Assembly: GCF_022539665.2 (NCBI RefSeq)
Contig: NC_081337.1
Location: forward strand, 3,882,679-3,946,678
DNA: 64,000 bases
Reading direction: 5' to 3'
Origin: Daphnia carinata
Lineage: Eukaryota > Arthropoda > Branchiopoda > Diplostraca > Daphniidae
How positions within the stretch are numbered: the first letter of the stretch is position 1; every line of letters starts with the position of its first letter. Shown here piece after piece: positions 49,698 to 61,500 of this stretch. The position numbers were made by a program, and so were the translations under genes. Below the pieces are notes generated by a model. It was not told where the DNA came from, made no database searches, and saw only the letters and a list, made by a program, of their open reading frames with translations.

Positions 49698-49743
49698 CAC
49701 GAGGAGACAAGCTGATCGATTGTAGGGCTTTTAACCATTTCAT
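49698..49743 (-). CDS. Grip: Candidate distal first exon of GRIP (49.7 kb)
   Basis: ATG in a favourable context (GCAACCATGA) opens 46 nt, encoding MKWLKALQSISLSPR, and ends at a strong GTGAGT donor in phase 1. It joins in phase to the exon at 35957 (giving D-E-S-E-S). The chain 49.7 + 35.9 + 35.7 + main block totals 2991 nt, 996 residues. The link rests on phase, strand and splice quality only. A (CT)n/(GA)n tract lies 320-400 bp upstream. Confidence 0.45.
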
Positions 49744-50056
49744 GGTTGCGCGTGGTAATTCCGAAACGGCAGCACCTCCCGTTCTCAACGTATCAAAACG
49801 ATTCCCTTTTGTTGTTTGTTCACTGACGGCTGATATCAGAGTTCATTGTCGAAAATCCCCTAAAAATTTGTGTTTCCTATTTTTACTTTCACAGCGCGCG
49901 TGTGTGTGTGCCACTCTTTATTTTTTACTTTTCCAAACACTGCGTCAAACAGAGCGTGATGATGAACGTTAGCTCCCGCGCTAAGCTGAGGAGCGACTGC
50001 CAGAGCCACGGCAGCGGATCGCTAAAGAGTCCCGCGAGAGAGTCCCAGACCCAGCC

Positions 50057-50058
<2 letters not shown>

Positions 50059-50090
<32 letters not shown>

Positions 50091-50122
50091 AATATATAAA
50101 AGAGTAGCAAACGAAACGGAAT

Positions 50123-50146
<24 letters not shown>
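50059..50146. promoter_or_regulatory. Inverted (TC)n and (GA)n tracts, possible GAGA-type element
   Basis: A (TC)n array (50059-50088) and a (GA)n array (50123-50146) are complementary and could form a hairpin. They lie just upstream of the candidate GRIP first exon. In arthropods GA repeats bind GAGA-type factors at promoters. The regulatory role here is inference. Confidence 0.4.
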
Positions 50147-50153
<7 letters not shown>

Positions 50154-51325
50154 TAGAGAGACAGTTCCCAAAAAGCTATGCTTCTAATGCTGGGCCAACT
50201 GCATACACGTTTTTTTTCTTTTGAACTTTTCTGGCTGTTTTTGAAGCCAAACTGCTAAACATTCCAGTCGTGTCTTTATATTGCCTTTCTATTTATCTTT
50301 CTGCCTTTTTTTTTTTTTTTTTTTTTATTTCTGTAGATTGTTTTGACTATATATTTAGTGATGGGAGTTCCGATGTCCGACTGTAAATCAGTTGAATTGC
50401 GGGGGCCGGGGGTAAATACAATATGAATCTGTCGTCGCTTTCAGCCTCCTCATTAAGTTGAGGAAGGAAACAAAATAAGAAAAAAAAAAAAAAACCATCA
50501 AGACGAATTCATTTTGTGCTATTTGATGGAATTTTCCTTGGCTATAGGGATAGATTACACTTGATTTTTATGATGATTACCTTTGCCTTTTTTTTTCTTT
50601 CTTTCTTTTACGGCCTGGAAAATCGAGAATAAAAGGAAAAAAAAAAAAAAAAAGGGGCCGGAAAAATTTCGTTCGGCTGTTCATGTCCGTTTCGATAATC
50701 CGTTTAGTGGTTTTTGATGCGAGTAAAAGAAAGAAAGAAAAGAAAAAAAAAAGTGCTTTTAATAGCCAATTAACGAGCAAAACAGCGGGTGAGCCACGTC
50801 AATAGGTTGATGTCCATTAAGGAAAACGCGATAGAAATAAATATAAACGATGGCCTTTTACCTTTAGCAGCCATTTAACTACGTATAAACCTGATTTGAT
50901 TTGCCAATGGGCATTGCTTTAAACGACCCAAAAAGTCTGTGGTTTCGTTTTGGCTTCGTCTACAACTATAACAAAACACCAATAAACTGTGAGGTTTAAA
51001 AAAAAAAAAAAAAAAAATACATGTAATAGAGACACACGAGACATCCAGATGGCCGGTATATGATTTATTTGCATTTTTTTTTTCCTCATTGAGGGAACGT
51101 CATGTATATAGAAATTTTTGCGATCTCACAAAAGTCTATATACAGGGCGTATTTAAATGTCGAACGAAAACCAATAAAAATATTTGAGTACTTTAAGTCA
51201 CCCAAACGCAGTCGAGAATGAAGGGGAAAATTCATGAACCAACCTCAAAAAAGGAGTGATGTCAATAAATATGTACGTGCTGGGCTTCTCCCAAATTTGG
51301 TGGTGTCTGCGATGCTGCGCTCTTA

Positions 51326-51368
51326 CCAGTTGGGCCGCTGCTGTTGACACTCGAAGAAGCCCCTCCAT
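51326..51368 (-). CDS. Possible 43-nt upstream exon
   Basis: The minus strand shows ATCGCCACAG, then an open 43-nt stretch (YGGASSSVNSSGPT), then a GTAAGA donor in phase 1. Its composition is coding-like and the phase would fit the Ser-rich exon at 35957. It would need an upstream start exon that I could not find. Coordinates are accurate to a few bases. Confidence 0.25.
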
Positions 51369-53954
51369 ACTGTGGCGATGGACAGTATATTGAAACCTAT
51401 TTGGTTAGAATCGACAGTTTACGACCCACCTTTTTTTCTCTTTTTTAAAGCAAAATATATAGACAGACAAAATAAAAAAAAAAAAAAAAGGAGGGAATAT
51501 TTTTAAACAAATGAGACGAACGTACTTTCTCTCTAAAGAGCCTCAGCGAAAACAGACCTATCGATAAAAAATGATGGACGCAATGTGAATGGGTCATATC
51601 ATCCTATTGCCCTGTTGCATATTACATCCTTTACATGCCGTCGTCGAAGAATGTGTTGGGTGTAGTGGAGAGTCTTTTCGCTCGTTGGCTCATTCACTAA
51701 ACAAAAAATGATGGATCCACTGCAGAACAGTAGTGTCTATTGTGTCACGAAAAATCACGATGTCTACCATTGAATACCAATCCCGGCCTGTGAATGGGGA
51801 CGTCGCCAAGTTTAGAAGTGGCCGATCGTCAAAGTAACATGGAAAAAAAAAGAAAAGAATAAAAGAAATGCTGACGATTCATTTTTTTTTGTTGTTGTAC
51901 TCGAGTGTGTCGTGTATTTTTACACGGGTAGTCCATCATGTCGGAGAGACGTAACCATCTTTGGTAAAAATTAGCCTGCACACTTGCTTAAGTGCTAAAA
52001 GTCTTTTTCACTTCGACATGATGAAAAAGGACAAGGGGGCTCTCTTTTCACAGCAACTATTGGACTTGTGACAAGAATTGGAAAGCCCTTCTTTTTCTTT
52101 TTCCAGAGAACAGCACACACTCGAAAAGGGAAAGAATAATGGGCGGTCTCGAAATCGTGGTAATCGGGTGACGACGGCTTTATTATTTCTACGTAAATAT
52201 AGCTGAGAAGGATCGTATGAATATTCCCAGTATTATTCATCGATGGCAAATTAGGAAACACACGAAAGGACGAGCTTCGCCTACAGAAAAGAACCAACAC
52301 GATGTCTCTCAGATTTCCTTTTTATTTTTTTTAATTCACCATTCTCACTGTGTGTGTGTGTGCTGTAAAAACCAAACGAAAATGAACGAACAACTCAACT
52401 GAAAAGGGATCCAAAAATAGAAGTTTCTTTTTCTCGCACTCGTTGTTGGTATAAATATAAAAAAAAAAAAACAGGCTCGAAGCAAACAAAACATCTATGT
52501 GTAAGTTTACGGGACCACAATATCCACGTACTGGGGTGGAAACAAAAAAAAAAATTACGCATATGCAGTGCCGCATTATTTTTGGGCTGCAACAGACGAC
52601 CCCTGCCCTTTGTTATAGACTTTGCATTTACTTTTACTGTACCGCCACAAGACATCTGTGGAATGCAGTTCAAGTATACCGCAACATAGTTTTAGCGCAG
52701 CCTATACTCATGGCAATAATACCGAAAATACTAGAACAATTTCACGGCCGTCGTTAAGCGATAAACAAGGATTCCGTATAGGCCTCAAAAGTGTGTTTGC
52801 TGTTTCACTGAAGGGCACCCCAGCAATTGGCGAAATCTATATTTAAATAGTTGAGTAATGGCACAAAAAAGACCACAAATCTAATCTCTAAAAAGGCTGG
52901 TGCACTTGGAGTTCTAATCAGTTTGCGAGGGTAGGGGGAAAGGGACGTGTGTATAACATTCGGTGCTCATCCATCACGCTTGTTGGATGGCTGCAAGTCA
53001 CACTCGGACCGTAGTAGACTGAAGACAGGAACGTTCACATCCAATTATACATCGGTTCACACTGACGGGAAGTCAGCGTTTATTTTCATAAAGGAAATGT
53101 TTCCAGAAAGTGAGTCTTAGAGTGTGTGAGACGATAATACGATAATCGCCAAAATTCATGGCTCCAGATGAATATTTCTCAACACGTTCGGTGTCGCGTC
53201 AGGTGCGAGCTAATCCAATCAACATCTCCGACACGGAAATCCTGACTCACGAATTCAAATGTCTTAATTTTGTGTTTCTTTTCCCTAACAATAAAACAAG
53301 CTTATCGTTGTGAATCTATAGTCATCCCTTTGCAATTCTCTTTTCCACTGAATTAAAAAAGAAATCCATGGCTTTGGGACAAGTAAGACCCAATTTTTTT
53401 TGTACCCAGTCAGCAAAAGTAAGACATCATCTTTTCATAACACATACAACACAGTCATCATGCCGTAACTCACAATCTTTTTTTTTTTTTTCTCACTGTT
53501 TTCTGGCTGAAATTTGTAATTCTACCTGTATAGCTTCGTAGGAATGTACATACACACAATGCCCATTCTTTATATTCAATCAAACCATCGTTCCGTCTAG
53601 TCATTCTCTCTTTCTCTTACCTGCTTCTACCTTCATAAGTTGGGTGGTCGGATTCATTCTTCATATGTTTAACGGTACACATCTTATGCTCTCGCTGCCC
53701 CTACATGTACTATCCAGTAGTAGGCCCAATCGTGCCACGTACGGCAGCAAAACGATGCAGTGCGTTTTGTGTGATGTATAGGTTGTTTTCGTGCTCGTTT
53801 TGACCTTTCGTTCCATCCAGCAATTGATCTCATTGTCTACCTCCGCCCAATCAGACATTCGCTTTACGAATGACACAAGAGGCATAATAGTTTTTTCCCC
53901 CCTCGAAATAGTTGTGCGGAGATATATGGCTTATGTTTTGACACGTCATTCTTC

Positions 53955-53960
53955 TTTATT
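53955..53960 (-). terminator. Candidate poly(A) signal of 140-residue gene
   Basis: TTTATT on plus is AATAAA on minus, about 100 nt past the stop at 54060. Confidence 0.4.
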
Positions 53961-54059
53961 GTACAGGGTTTTCGATAACACAAAGATTTTTTTACAAGAA
54001 CTGATTTCGAACTGATGTTGCGCGGTGACAAATGAAGGTGACGCGATAAGTGAACCGTA

Positions 54060-54632
54060 TCATTTTCTGATGGCTGGCTTTATAAAGCTTATAGGTCCTC
54101 TTTGAGATGTTATCGTTAAGCTATACATAAAAAACAAACAGCCAACGGCGCTGTTAAAATATAAATACATTGTTGTGTGAACGAATATTTGAAGAAAAAA
54201 AGGAAAAATAAATAAAAAGGGAACAACACCTCGTGTTTAAGTGTAAAGTTGGGGCACTAACAGCTTCGATGCACGCTTGTAAGAGTTCCAAGTCTTGGTC
54301 CGTGGGCACCCCATTGATTTCATCGCGTGATAGCCCGTAAAAGCTTTTCTTTTCCGCTTGTTTTGTAACATGCAAATGACGGCAGACCACCCAAAGAACC
54401 CGTCTGCCGTCTGGAACATGGTAGAAAGAGACCTATATAACATAATCTAGAATGCAATAAATTAAGAGCTATTCAAGGTGGTGTTCACATGTATTCAACT
54501 CACAGTTCTATAGGCTTTTGCGTACGTTTCCATCACGTAATAAAAACGAACTGCTGAAACATTTGACACAATATTTTTGACGCGGTTGTTGCGGTTCTGT
54601 TGTGACCACGAATGGGACAACATAGAAAACAT
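54060..54632 (-). CDS. Unassigned 140-residue protein (weak Sen15-like pattern)
   Basis: Three exons, 54632-54504, 54432-54230 and 54150-54060, give 423 nt with matching phases (0, then 2) and GT-AG sites. The protein starts MFSMLSHSWSQQ and contains VRFYYVMETYAKAYRTVSFY, then GVPTDQDLELLQACIEA, then CLFFMYSLTI, and ends IKPAIRK. I do not firmly recognise it. The order (aromatic YY.METYAK helix, central strands, LELLQ helix, late F-MYSL strand) resembles the small tRNA-splicing endonuclease subunit Sen15, which also has this length, but no catalytic or diagnostic residue settles it. An upstream exon in place of the chosen ATG is possible, because CACAACAG at about 54608 could be an acceptor. 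Confidence 0.5.
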
Positions 54633-55783
54633 TATCAGTCTTGGATGTGAGCCTGTTATTCTTACAGCTTCGACGTGCTTTGGCATGGCTGGATGAAGAA
54701 ACAGACATTGAGCCACTGCAGTGCTCTATCCATTTTGCAGCGGCCGGCTCCACAGATAAACATTTCTTTCAAAATGCGAAGAGGGGGAGGAATAAGAAGA
54801 AGGAGGACTGGAAACGAGCATAGAAGGCCAGCTGCAACTAAATCAGTCAAGAAAGCAAAAGTTTTTTCTTCGCCTTAGAGTCCCCATAGCATTCCACCAT
54901 TGCCTACTAGTCTTCTTATTCTAAAGTTCTACTATGCGGATGCTGCGTGGATACGCTAGCGACGCTGAGATATTTATACACGTAAACAGTCCTGGGTATG
55001 ATCCTGTTTACAGTTGACATGACGAAGTTCTTCATCTCAAATTGATACAAAACGAAAGAACACCAAACAGCTATTTATTCACTTCAACTCAATTCTTTAA
55101 TCGGTTAAACGTTTGGAATGTTTATTTTAGAAACAAGCAGTAGGATTTAGGAAGGACGGGATATACACATTTTATAGTTATTTGATAGGCATTTTGAAAA
55201 CGGCCAGCAGCTGCTGGCTATTTGCTCGTAATCCGTTATTACTAACAGCCAGAGTACTTTTGAACAGAGTTGTAAGCCTCGTAATAATATTTTTGGTTTA
55301 TAAGCCATTCAGAAAGAAAAAAAACTGTCGCACCATAAAAATGTTTATTATTATCGAAAAGCTTGGTTTCACTTTCAAGAAATAACTTTATATATCTTCT
55401 GCTCTCCTCCGTTTTTGTTACATCACCTTGTGAAAAAGAACACGTCCTATTCCGATGAGAAAGTCCCTGTTAACGGACATCGAAACGTCGCAGCAAAAAC
55501 TCTGCGTAACCTAGTTTGACGAATATGTAGAAAGAGAAAGGGAATCTGCGTGTATTATGACCAAAAATGTGTATGTCTGTATTGTGTGTAGTTGCCAATT
55601 TTTGTGTGTGGTCATCCATCTGGCCTCTGATAAGGACAAGCATCACGCGGAAACGATTTGATTCAATTCAATGGTTCTCTCTCAAATCAAATTCGATGAA
55701 ATCATAGCGTCAAGGGTTCCATCAATCCTTACTACGTGCTTCGCTATTGTTGTTGGCGACGAGAACATGGTGCTACCTGTTGG
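54633..55783. other. Short intergenic region left of CIR1
   Basis: Holds the promoter of the 140-residue gene and CIR1 3'-flanking sequence. No open frame with recognisable features was seen. Confidence 0.4.
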
Positions 55784-55789
55784 TTTATT
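55784..55789 (-). terminator. Candidate poly(A) signal of CIR1
   Basis: TTTATT on plus is AATAAA on minus, about 110 nt past the CIR1 stop. Confidence 0.45.
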
Positions 55790-55898
55790 ACCAACGAAAT
55801 AAACAACCTGCCTTGAAGAACAAGCTGATTGTCTCACAATACATGTATTGTCGTTATTTAAAAAATACAGAAGCGTAGTCTGTTTTAATATTTCGGTG

Positions 55899-57412
55899 TT
55901 ACTCTCTATGTCTTTTCTCACTCTTTCTGTCGGCTGATTCTCCGCGTCTCCGTTTGCGTTCTCCTTTTTCTCTTGATCGAGATCGTCTGTCATGGCTGCG
56001 TGATGGTTCTGGGCGTCGACTAGTACTATCCTTTCCATAGGCTCGATTAGTACTATCCCTTTCTGAGGCTCGATTGTTACCATCTCTCTCATGGACTCGA
56101 TGATTACTATCCCTCTCATGGGCTCGACTAGCACCATCCCTCTCACGGACTCGACTTGTATTATCTCTCTCATGGGCTCGAGTGCGTTCTCCTCTCTCTC
56201 TGGACCGCGATCGTCTGTAATGGCTGTGAGATGGTTCTTCGCGGCGGCTAACAGTATCATCCTCATAGGTTCGGCTTGACTTTTTGCTATCCTCCTTATT
56301 CGACGAGGATGATTTGAGCTGAGGAGGGCTGCTGCTTTCTCTTCTGTTTTTCTCTTTCTTTTTTTTCTTTCCTTTTTGTTTGTCTTCCAATTTTTCCAAC
56401 TTCCTAATGTAAGAAAACAACAGACATGTGTAAACGAAATGAAAATACCCTCCAGGAAAATATTTTACATACTTTAATAGTTTCTTCTTTTCTTTAGTTG
56501 ATAGGGTTTTTAGAAATGACAATTCCTCAGCAATTGGTTCCTCTTCTGATTTGTTTAATAGCCCCTAAGGTAGTATTGTTGAGTTTGATCAGTCCAAAAT
56601 AAAAACACATGAATGATATTTTAAATACCTGCATGGGAATAGACATTTGTTCTAAAGTGTTAATGGCACTTTTAGTCATAGCCAAACCAGTTTCTTTCAT
56701 GTCATTCATCAATTTACTAGAGGGATCTGGTCCGGCAACTGCTTCGTCAAAGGCATCTCTGGCCTTGTTGAACAAAGGGCATTCTCTGTCTAAAATCCAG
56801 AACTCATTATAAAATCATCATAACTTATGACTAAAAAAGATAAAATGGTGTACCAGTATTAACATGTCCCCATTTGTGGCATTTAATGCAACGGACATTT
56901 CTAACTGCAATGCCGAATGGTTGATCACGAATATCTTCATTGTCACGACAATAGTCTTCACGAGGAGCATTGTATTTTCTTTGCCATTCAAATTTGAATT
57001 CTGGTTCTCCGTCTTCCCTCTCTCTCTCCTTTTTCATTCCTGGTGGTGGTTCATATAAAAAATTGACACTCAATTTTTCTTTGCTTTCTTTGCTGACAAG
57101 CGATCTGAAATTAACAAAACATAAGATTTTATAGTGTATCTAGATAATAATAACGAATAAGACTTATTTACTTGTTGACATATAAATCTTGCTCTTTCTC
57201 ATACTGAGCTTTTAACTCTTCCTGCTTCTTTTTCTCTGCATCTGTTTTTTGTTGGGCCATCCAAACCTAAAATAAAATTATATCTATCATTGCTTTGCTA
57301 ACCACATAATCTTTAATCATAGTTGTTTCTACCGACATACCCTTTTAAGATTGTCACGGGATCCAGGATGGAAAAACTTCTTACACATGTAATTGTTGAA
57401 TCCTTTACCCAT
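55899..57412 (-). CDS. CIR1: CIR1 homologue (corepressor interacting with RBPJ)
   Basis: Nuclear protein that links CBF1/RBPJ to histone deacetylase complexes and is also found with splicing factors. Six exons: 57412-57341, 57266-57172, 57104-56854, 56789-56629, 56564-56473, 56403-55899; 1176 nt, 391 residues. The start [18 protein letters not shown] and VWMAQQK form the Cir_N domain (about 1-45). Highly conserved blocks are [26 protein letters not shown] and [13 protein letters not shown]. The last two include a zinc-knuckle-like C128, C131, H136, C143. [19 protein letters not shown] matches the vertebrate FLKSLTTKQKQKLLRKL region. The tail is Lys- then Arg/Ser/Asp-rich, with six 9-residue repeats (299-352) flanked by two copies of an RSRSRE.GER block. 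Confidence 0.93.
56019..56180 (-). repeat. 27-bp coding tandem repeat in CIR1
   Basis: Six consecutive 9-codon units encode [45 protein letters not shown] and RAYGKDSTS. The core R.xERD is kept while the last three positions vary (N, S, T, G, A, H). The array is likely length-polymorphic. Confidence 0.9.
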
Positions 57413-57599
57413 TTTGCTGGCTTTTGACACTTATTTCAGGATTTACTCAATTCTGTTTCGAAAAACACAACTACTCATACAAAGAGAGAAACAAGAATAT
57501 TGCGTAAGTCAGACGGACAAGACAACAATAAACGTTGCCAGATAGTCTAACAAATCAAAAATTTGTTCCTTCACTTTTCCCATTTATTTCAGAAACTAT

Positions 57600-58020
57600 A
57601 TGCCCAATCTAAAAACAAAATTGATTTTCGTTAACCTCGTTCAATTTTGAATCTAGATCACATAGTTTTTACCTATGTTTTTGAAAGAAAAAAAATACTG
57701 AAAAGTCGGGCTTATTTTTAAGTCAAATTTTTACACGAAAAAATTCGTTTTTTTCATTTATTTCAAAAACTATATATCCTATATAGAAACAAACTTGGTT
57801 CTCGTCATTCTTGAATAATTTTGAATCAAAATCTTGTATTTTAAACTATATTTAAAATTTAGTCAAAAATGAAAAAGTGGGAAGGCTATAGCCTTCTCAT
57901 TTTTGTCAAAATCGGCAAAAATGGACATCTTTCGAAATTTGATAGAAATCACCTGTTATGATATAAAATTAAACGCTGATTTCAAAAATGCATTTATTTT
58001 CTTGTAAAACTAATGGTTTT
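57600..58020. repeat. Dispersed repeat shared with left end of window
   Basis: Includes AAAAGTCGGGCTTATTTTTAAG (about 57700), a segment with AAGGCTATAGCCTT, AAATCGGCAAAAATG and GAAATCACCTGTTATGATAT. These match, in reverse complement and imperfectly, the 400-560 region (GGCCGATTTTGAC, AAGGCTATATAGCCTT). Confidence 0.55.
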
Positions 58021-58174
58021 TTTAAATAAACGAAAGCGAAAGGACTGTAATGTAAACATTTGTCCCAAAAACGGGTGGGCGACAGCACGCATGCGGGTAG
58101 GAGTAGCGGGTGCTTGGCAAAATAATATTGACTAAATATCTTTTTGACAAAAAAAGAATATTTAAATATCATAA

Positions 58175-58240
58175 TAACAAAGATCCGAACCCGTGACATC
58201 AGCATGGCAGGTACAAACTATGCCACAGCGCCATACTTCA
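58175..58240 (-). repeat. tRNA-like module
   Basis: The minus strand reads GGCGCTGTGGCATAGTTTG (A-box-like), then CACGGGTTCGGATC (B-box-like). There is no standard anticodon arm, so I call it a tRNA-derived repeat rather than a gene. Confidence 0.4.
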
Positions 58241-58299
58241 ATCACTTTTTTCGTGTATAATCTACCTATTTGAATGGGTGACACCCAAAGCTAGATTTG

Positions 58300-58580
58300 G
58301 TTTGGATGTGCGGTCCTGGCACAGTGGTTATTACCCACGCTTTGTATTCTGTCGGTCCCGGGTTCAAGTCCCGCAACCAAGTCCTCCAATTTCCCAGCCC
58401 TCCCTCCATAACCTCCTCCCACCACCCTCCCCTCCCACCCACTTCATCGTTCAAGATTCAAGATTCATCTCAACGGATTCGCAACATTCTTCTTCACATC
58501 GGATTCGCAAGATTCTTCATCTCATCGGACTACGAAAGGATTCTACAATGCTTGCTGTAGAATTCGACATCTTCTACAAT
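58300..58580 (+). repeat. tRNA-derived SINE-like element
   Basis: The head has CCTGGCACAGTGGTTATTAC (A box) and a perfect T-arm, CGGGTTCAAGTCCCG, with A-B spacing like a tRNA. The body that follows is CT-rich, then carries repeats of TTCAAGATTCATCTCA / CGGATTCGCAA / ATTCTTC. An A-rich tail and target duplication were not resolved. Confidence 0.55.
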
Positions 58581-61500
58581 GGACATCATCTACAAAAATT
58601 CAAGAAAGAAGACGAAAAAAGAAGAGCCATGCCTACTATACCTAAGGGGCTAAATGGCACCACACTAAAAAACACACACTTACACGTTTACAGACGTTTC
58701 ACATCGATCTGTAGTACCGTTCACTACACGTTGAAGATCGACCCGCAGGTAGAGAAGAGGTAATCGTAGCTCGTAGGTTGTTCGTAAGTCTCCCCATGGC
58801 CACTAGGTTCATGGATGCATGCAGCTAATCATCGAGATATGTGACCCTCTTCGATACCGTTTTTTGGTATTGTCCTTATTGTACACCGGTAAGGCGTTAC
58901 GTAGCAGGTTAGTAGGTGGGCAGGCTAATATGGAATGATAAATGACGTGTGATTTACACAAATTCTTTCCCCTTTATACTCATATGTTTCCCATGGTTAA
59001 GTTGCCCCGGGCTTTTTTTCAAGTCCAACTGCCATCTAGCGGCACCGACAAACACCCAGCAAACTTATTTCGAACACCTATCACCTAACGTCATCTATTG
59101 GGTGAAGTATCGTAAAAAGCGGGGTCTATATTATCTAGACAGAATCCCTGTCGCGAAACTTCCGCTTTCTAAAAACAAAATTTCCATGTTGAATACTAGA
59201 ACTATTGAATACTGAATTTTTTATTTTAATTGTTTTTTAAATAAATGAAACCTAAACAATTGTACAGCCTTTCTTTAAATCCACTGTACTTTTTGTTGTC
59301 ATACAGATTTTTTATGAAAACGAGTGCCTCGATTCCAATAAATTATAACAAACCATCAGACGACCTATTTGCCTCAACATTCTCAAACGATTTGTTATTT
59401 CTTTTTTAAGCGTTCGCGTATTTTGTCGCTCTCTATACGTCCAGCTGAAGGAGCTTTAAAAAAAATCGGAAGTGAGAGCGGCGGAAACATTAAAAATATA
59501 TTTTGTTTTCGTCTAGAAAGGCACTCCGGCAAAAGAAAAGACGGCTGGAACTCTTAAAGAAACAAAGCAACAGTAGGAAGAGGTTAGACCTGATGTGTCT
59601 TCTGTAAACTGTCATGTTATTCCCTTTCAAGAACGAAAGACACCGACACGGCTTTCCCTAAAGGGCCAACCACAACAACCACGAAAAGAACACGGTTGTT
59701 TGTGTGAATATACATAAATGATTGTACGATGGGGGCGAAGGGGGTGAATGAAGCAATCGATCGACTATTCAAGTGGGGGGACAAAACCAAACATGATGAT
59801 GAGGGTGGTCGGCCTTCCAGTTTATAAGGTGAAAAGCGGCGGCCTACCGTCAAATGGAGACCCCACAGCCACAGTTTTGCTTATGGATTGTCGTCGGAAA
59901 GAATAAACGCTCAACACATTAGCGAGCGAGCAATTCTTCTTCTATTCTTCCTTTCCGTATGTATACTTTTTACCCTCTCCTTGTGGCCTGTCGGAAATGT
60001 ATGTAGTGTCGTCTGCCGATCGATGGCCAAAGGGGTGCGCATTGAACATTTTTCGTCCCACACAAAAGATGCCTTGATTCTGAAATGTTTTGGCCGTTTC
60101 AATAGCGAGTCGATTTCATTTAAAGAATTGCGGATCTAGCGGCAAAGCGGGTGGCGAACTCATTGTCCAAGAGGACCCCCATTTTTTCTTCCTTCTTTCC
60201 TTGACATTTCGAATGGGCTAGTGTGTTTCCTATTCATGATGGCTCTTATGTTTGCCTCTTGCCTTTGAACACACATGTATTTTTTTCCCCTTTTTGTTGA
60301 ATGATACTCGGCCGCTATGTACAGTACCGCACGTTTATACAAGCGCCACAAAAAAATAGGCCTACGAATTCGAGTTCGTCACCGAGGGCTACATGCGAGC
60401 ATGTGTCTTGTAGAGTGAATGCTTGCGGCCACACCTGGCGCTGTATGTTGTATTATTCTGGTATGTACGTACACTATATATATACTAGGAGATGCACAAC
60501 AGGCCTATACATTGCTGAACGTTTGGGGGGTTCTTCCTGATAGAGCTTGATGGGTAAAAGCCCCCTCATTTGGACACGCTTCATTCGCAACTCGATTGTC
60601 TGTGTCAATGCTGCCCCATTGAAAAACTATGAGAGAACGACGCCGGCGGTCCCAGGGAAAAAGCAAAAGCAGTTCAACAACTATCGGACATCGATAACAA
60701 GCAGAAGGTTATCCTCCTGGAATGCAACTATGCATATTTGTTTCTGGCGGTATTAGACGAAGGAGGGAATAGCTTATTTTTATTATTTAACCTACTTATA
60801 TATATCCTAAGTTGATCATAGCAGATGTGATTTTGATTCGTGAATCAATTTACAGTTTTGCCTGCATATATAGCACCACAAACAATGTGAGAATCAAACA
60901 CGTGAATAAAAACGCAAAGGTATAGAAGCTCGAACAATTGCCGATTCAGTTTGATTTGATCAAAGTACAAGCAGAAGGACTTCAGGGTTTAAAAACAGAA
61001 ATGTCATAGATACATGTATACACAAAATACGACACGTAGTATTTCTGCTTTGTTCGAAAAGAAAAACCCTATACCGGATAGATTTACTAATCCAGTCCAG
61101 ACGAGTACTCAAAGATTAACAGAAAACAGTTCTATTATCCCGTCATTGAAAAAAAAAAAAGGAGAATAGACGTCGGACACTGTGCTATTTTCTTCCATCT
61201 CGAAGTAAGTGGATTAAAATAAATTCGTCCCTATTGCTTTATCTATATAGGCCTTTTCATAGCGGTGTGTATATATATATTTACACGTATACAGGAAGGC
61301 ACCCGCGCACAGTTTAATCCGCAGAAGATCAAAAAATCTTGTTTTCTCACGGACCATCAGGTATACATCAGGGACTGTAGCAGTCGGGTTCTCACTAAAG
61401 ACTTCTTGTTGATGATGAGGGGTATTTCCCCCCTGTGTGCGTCTGTGAAAGGAATCGTCGATGGCGGCAACTCACAGCAGCAGAGGTAGACAGAGTGCCG

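Larger units (their letters stand above)
50147..54059. other. Mostly non-coding stretch
   Basis: AT-rich with homopolymers. The only coding-like patch is the possible small exon at 51326-51368, listed separately. The right end holds the 3' side of the 140-residue gene. Confidence 0.45.
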
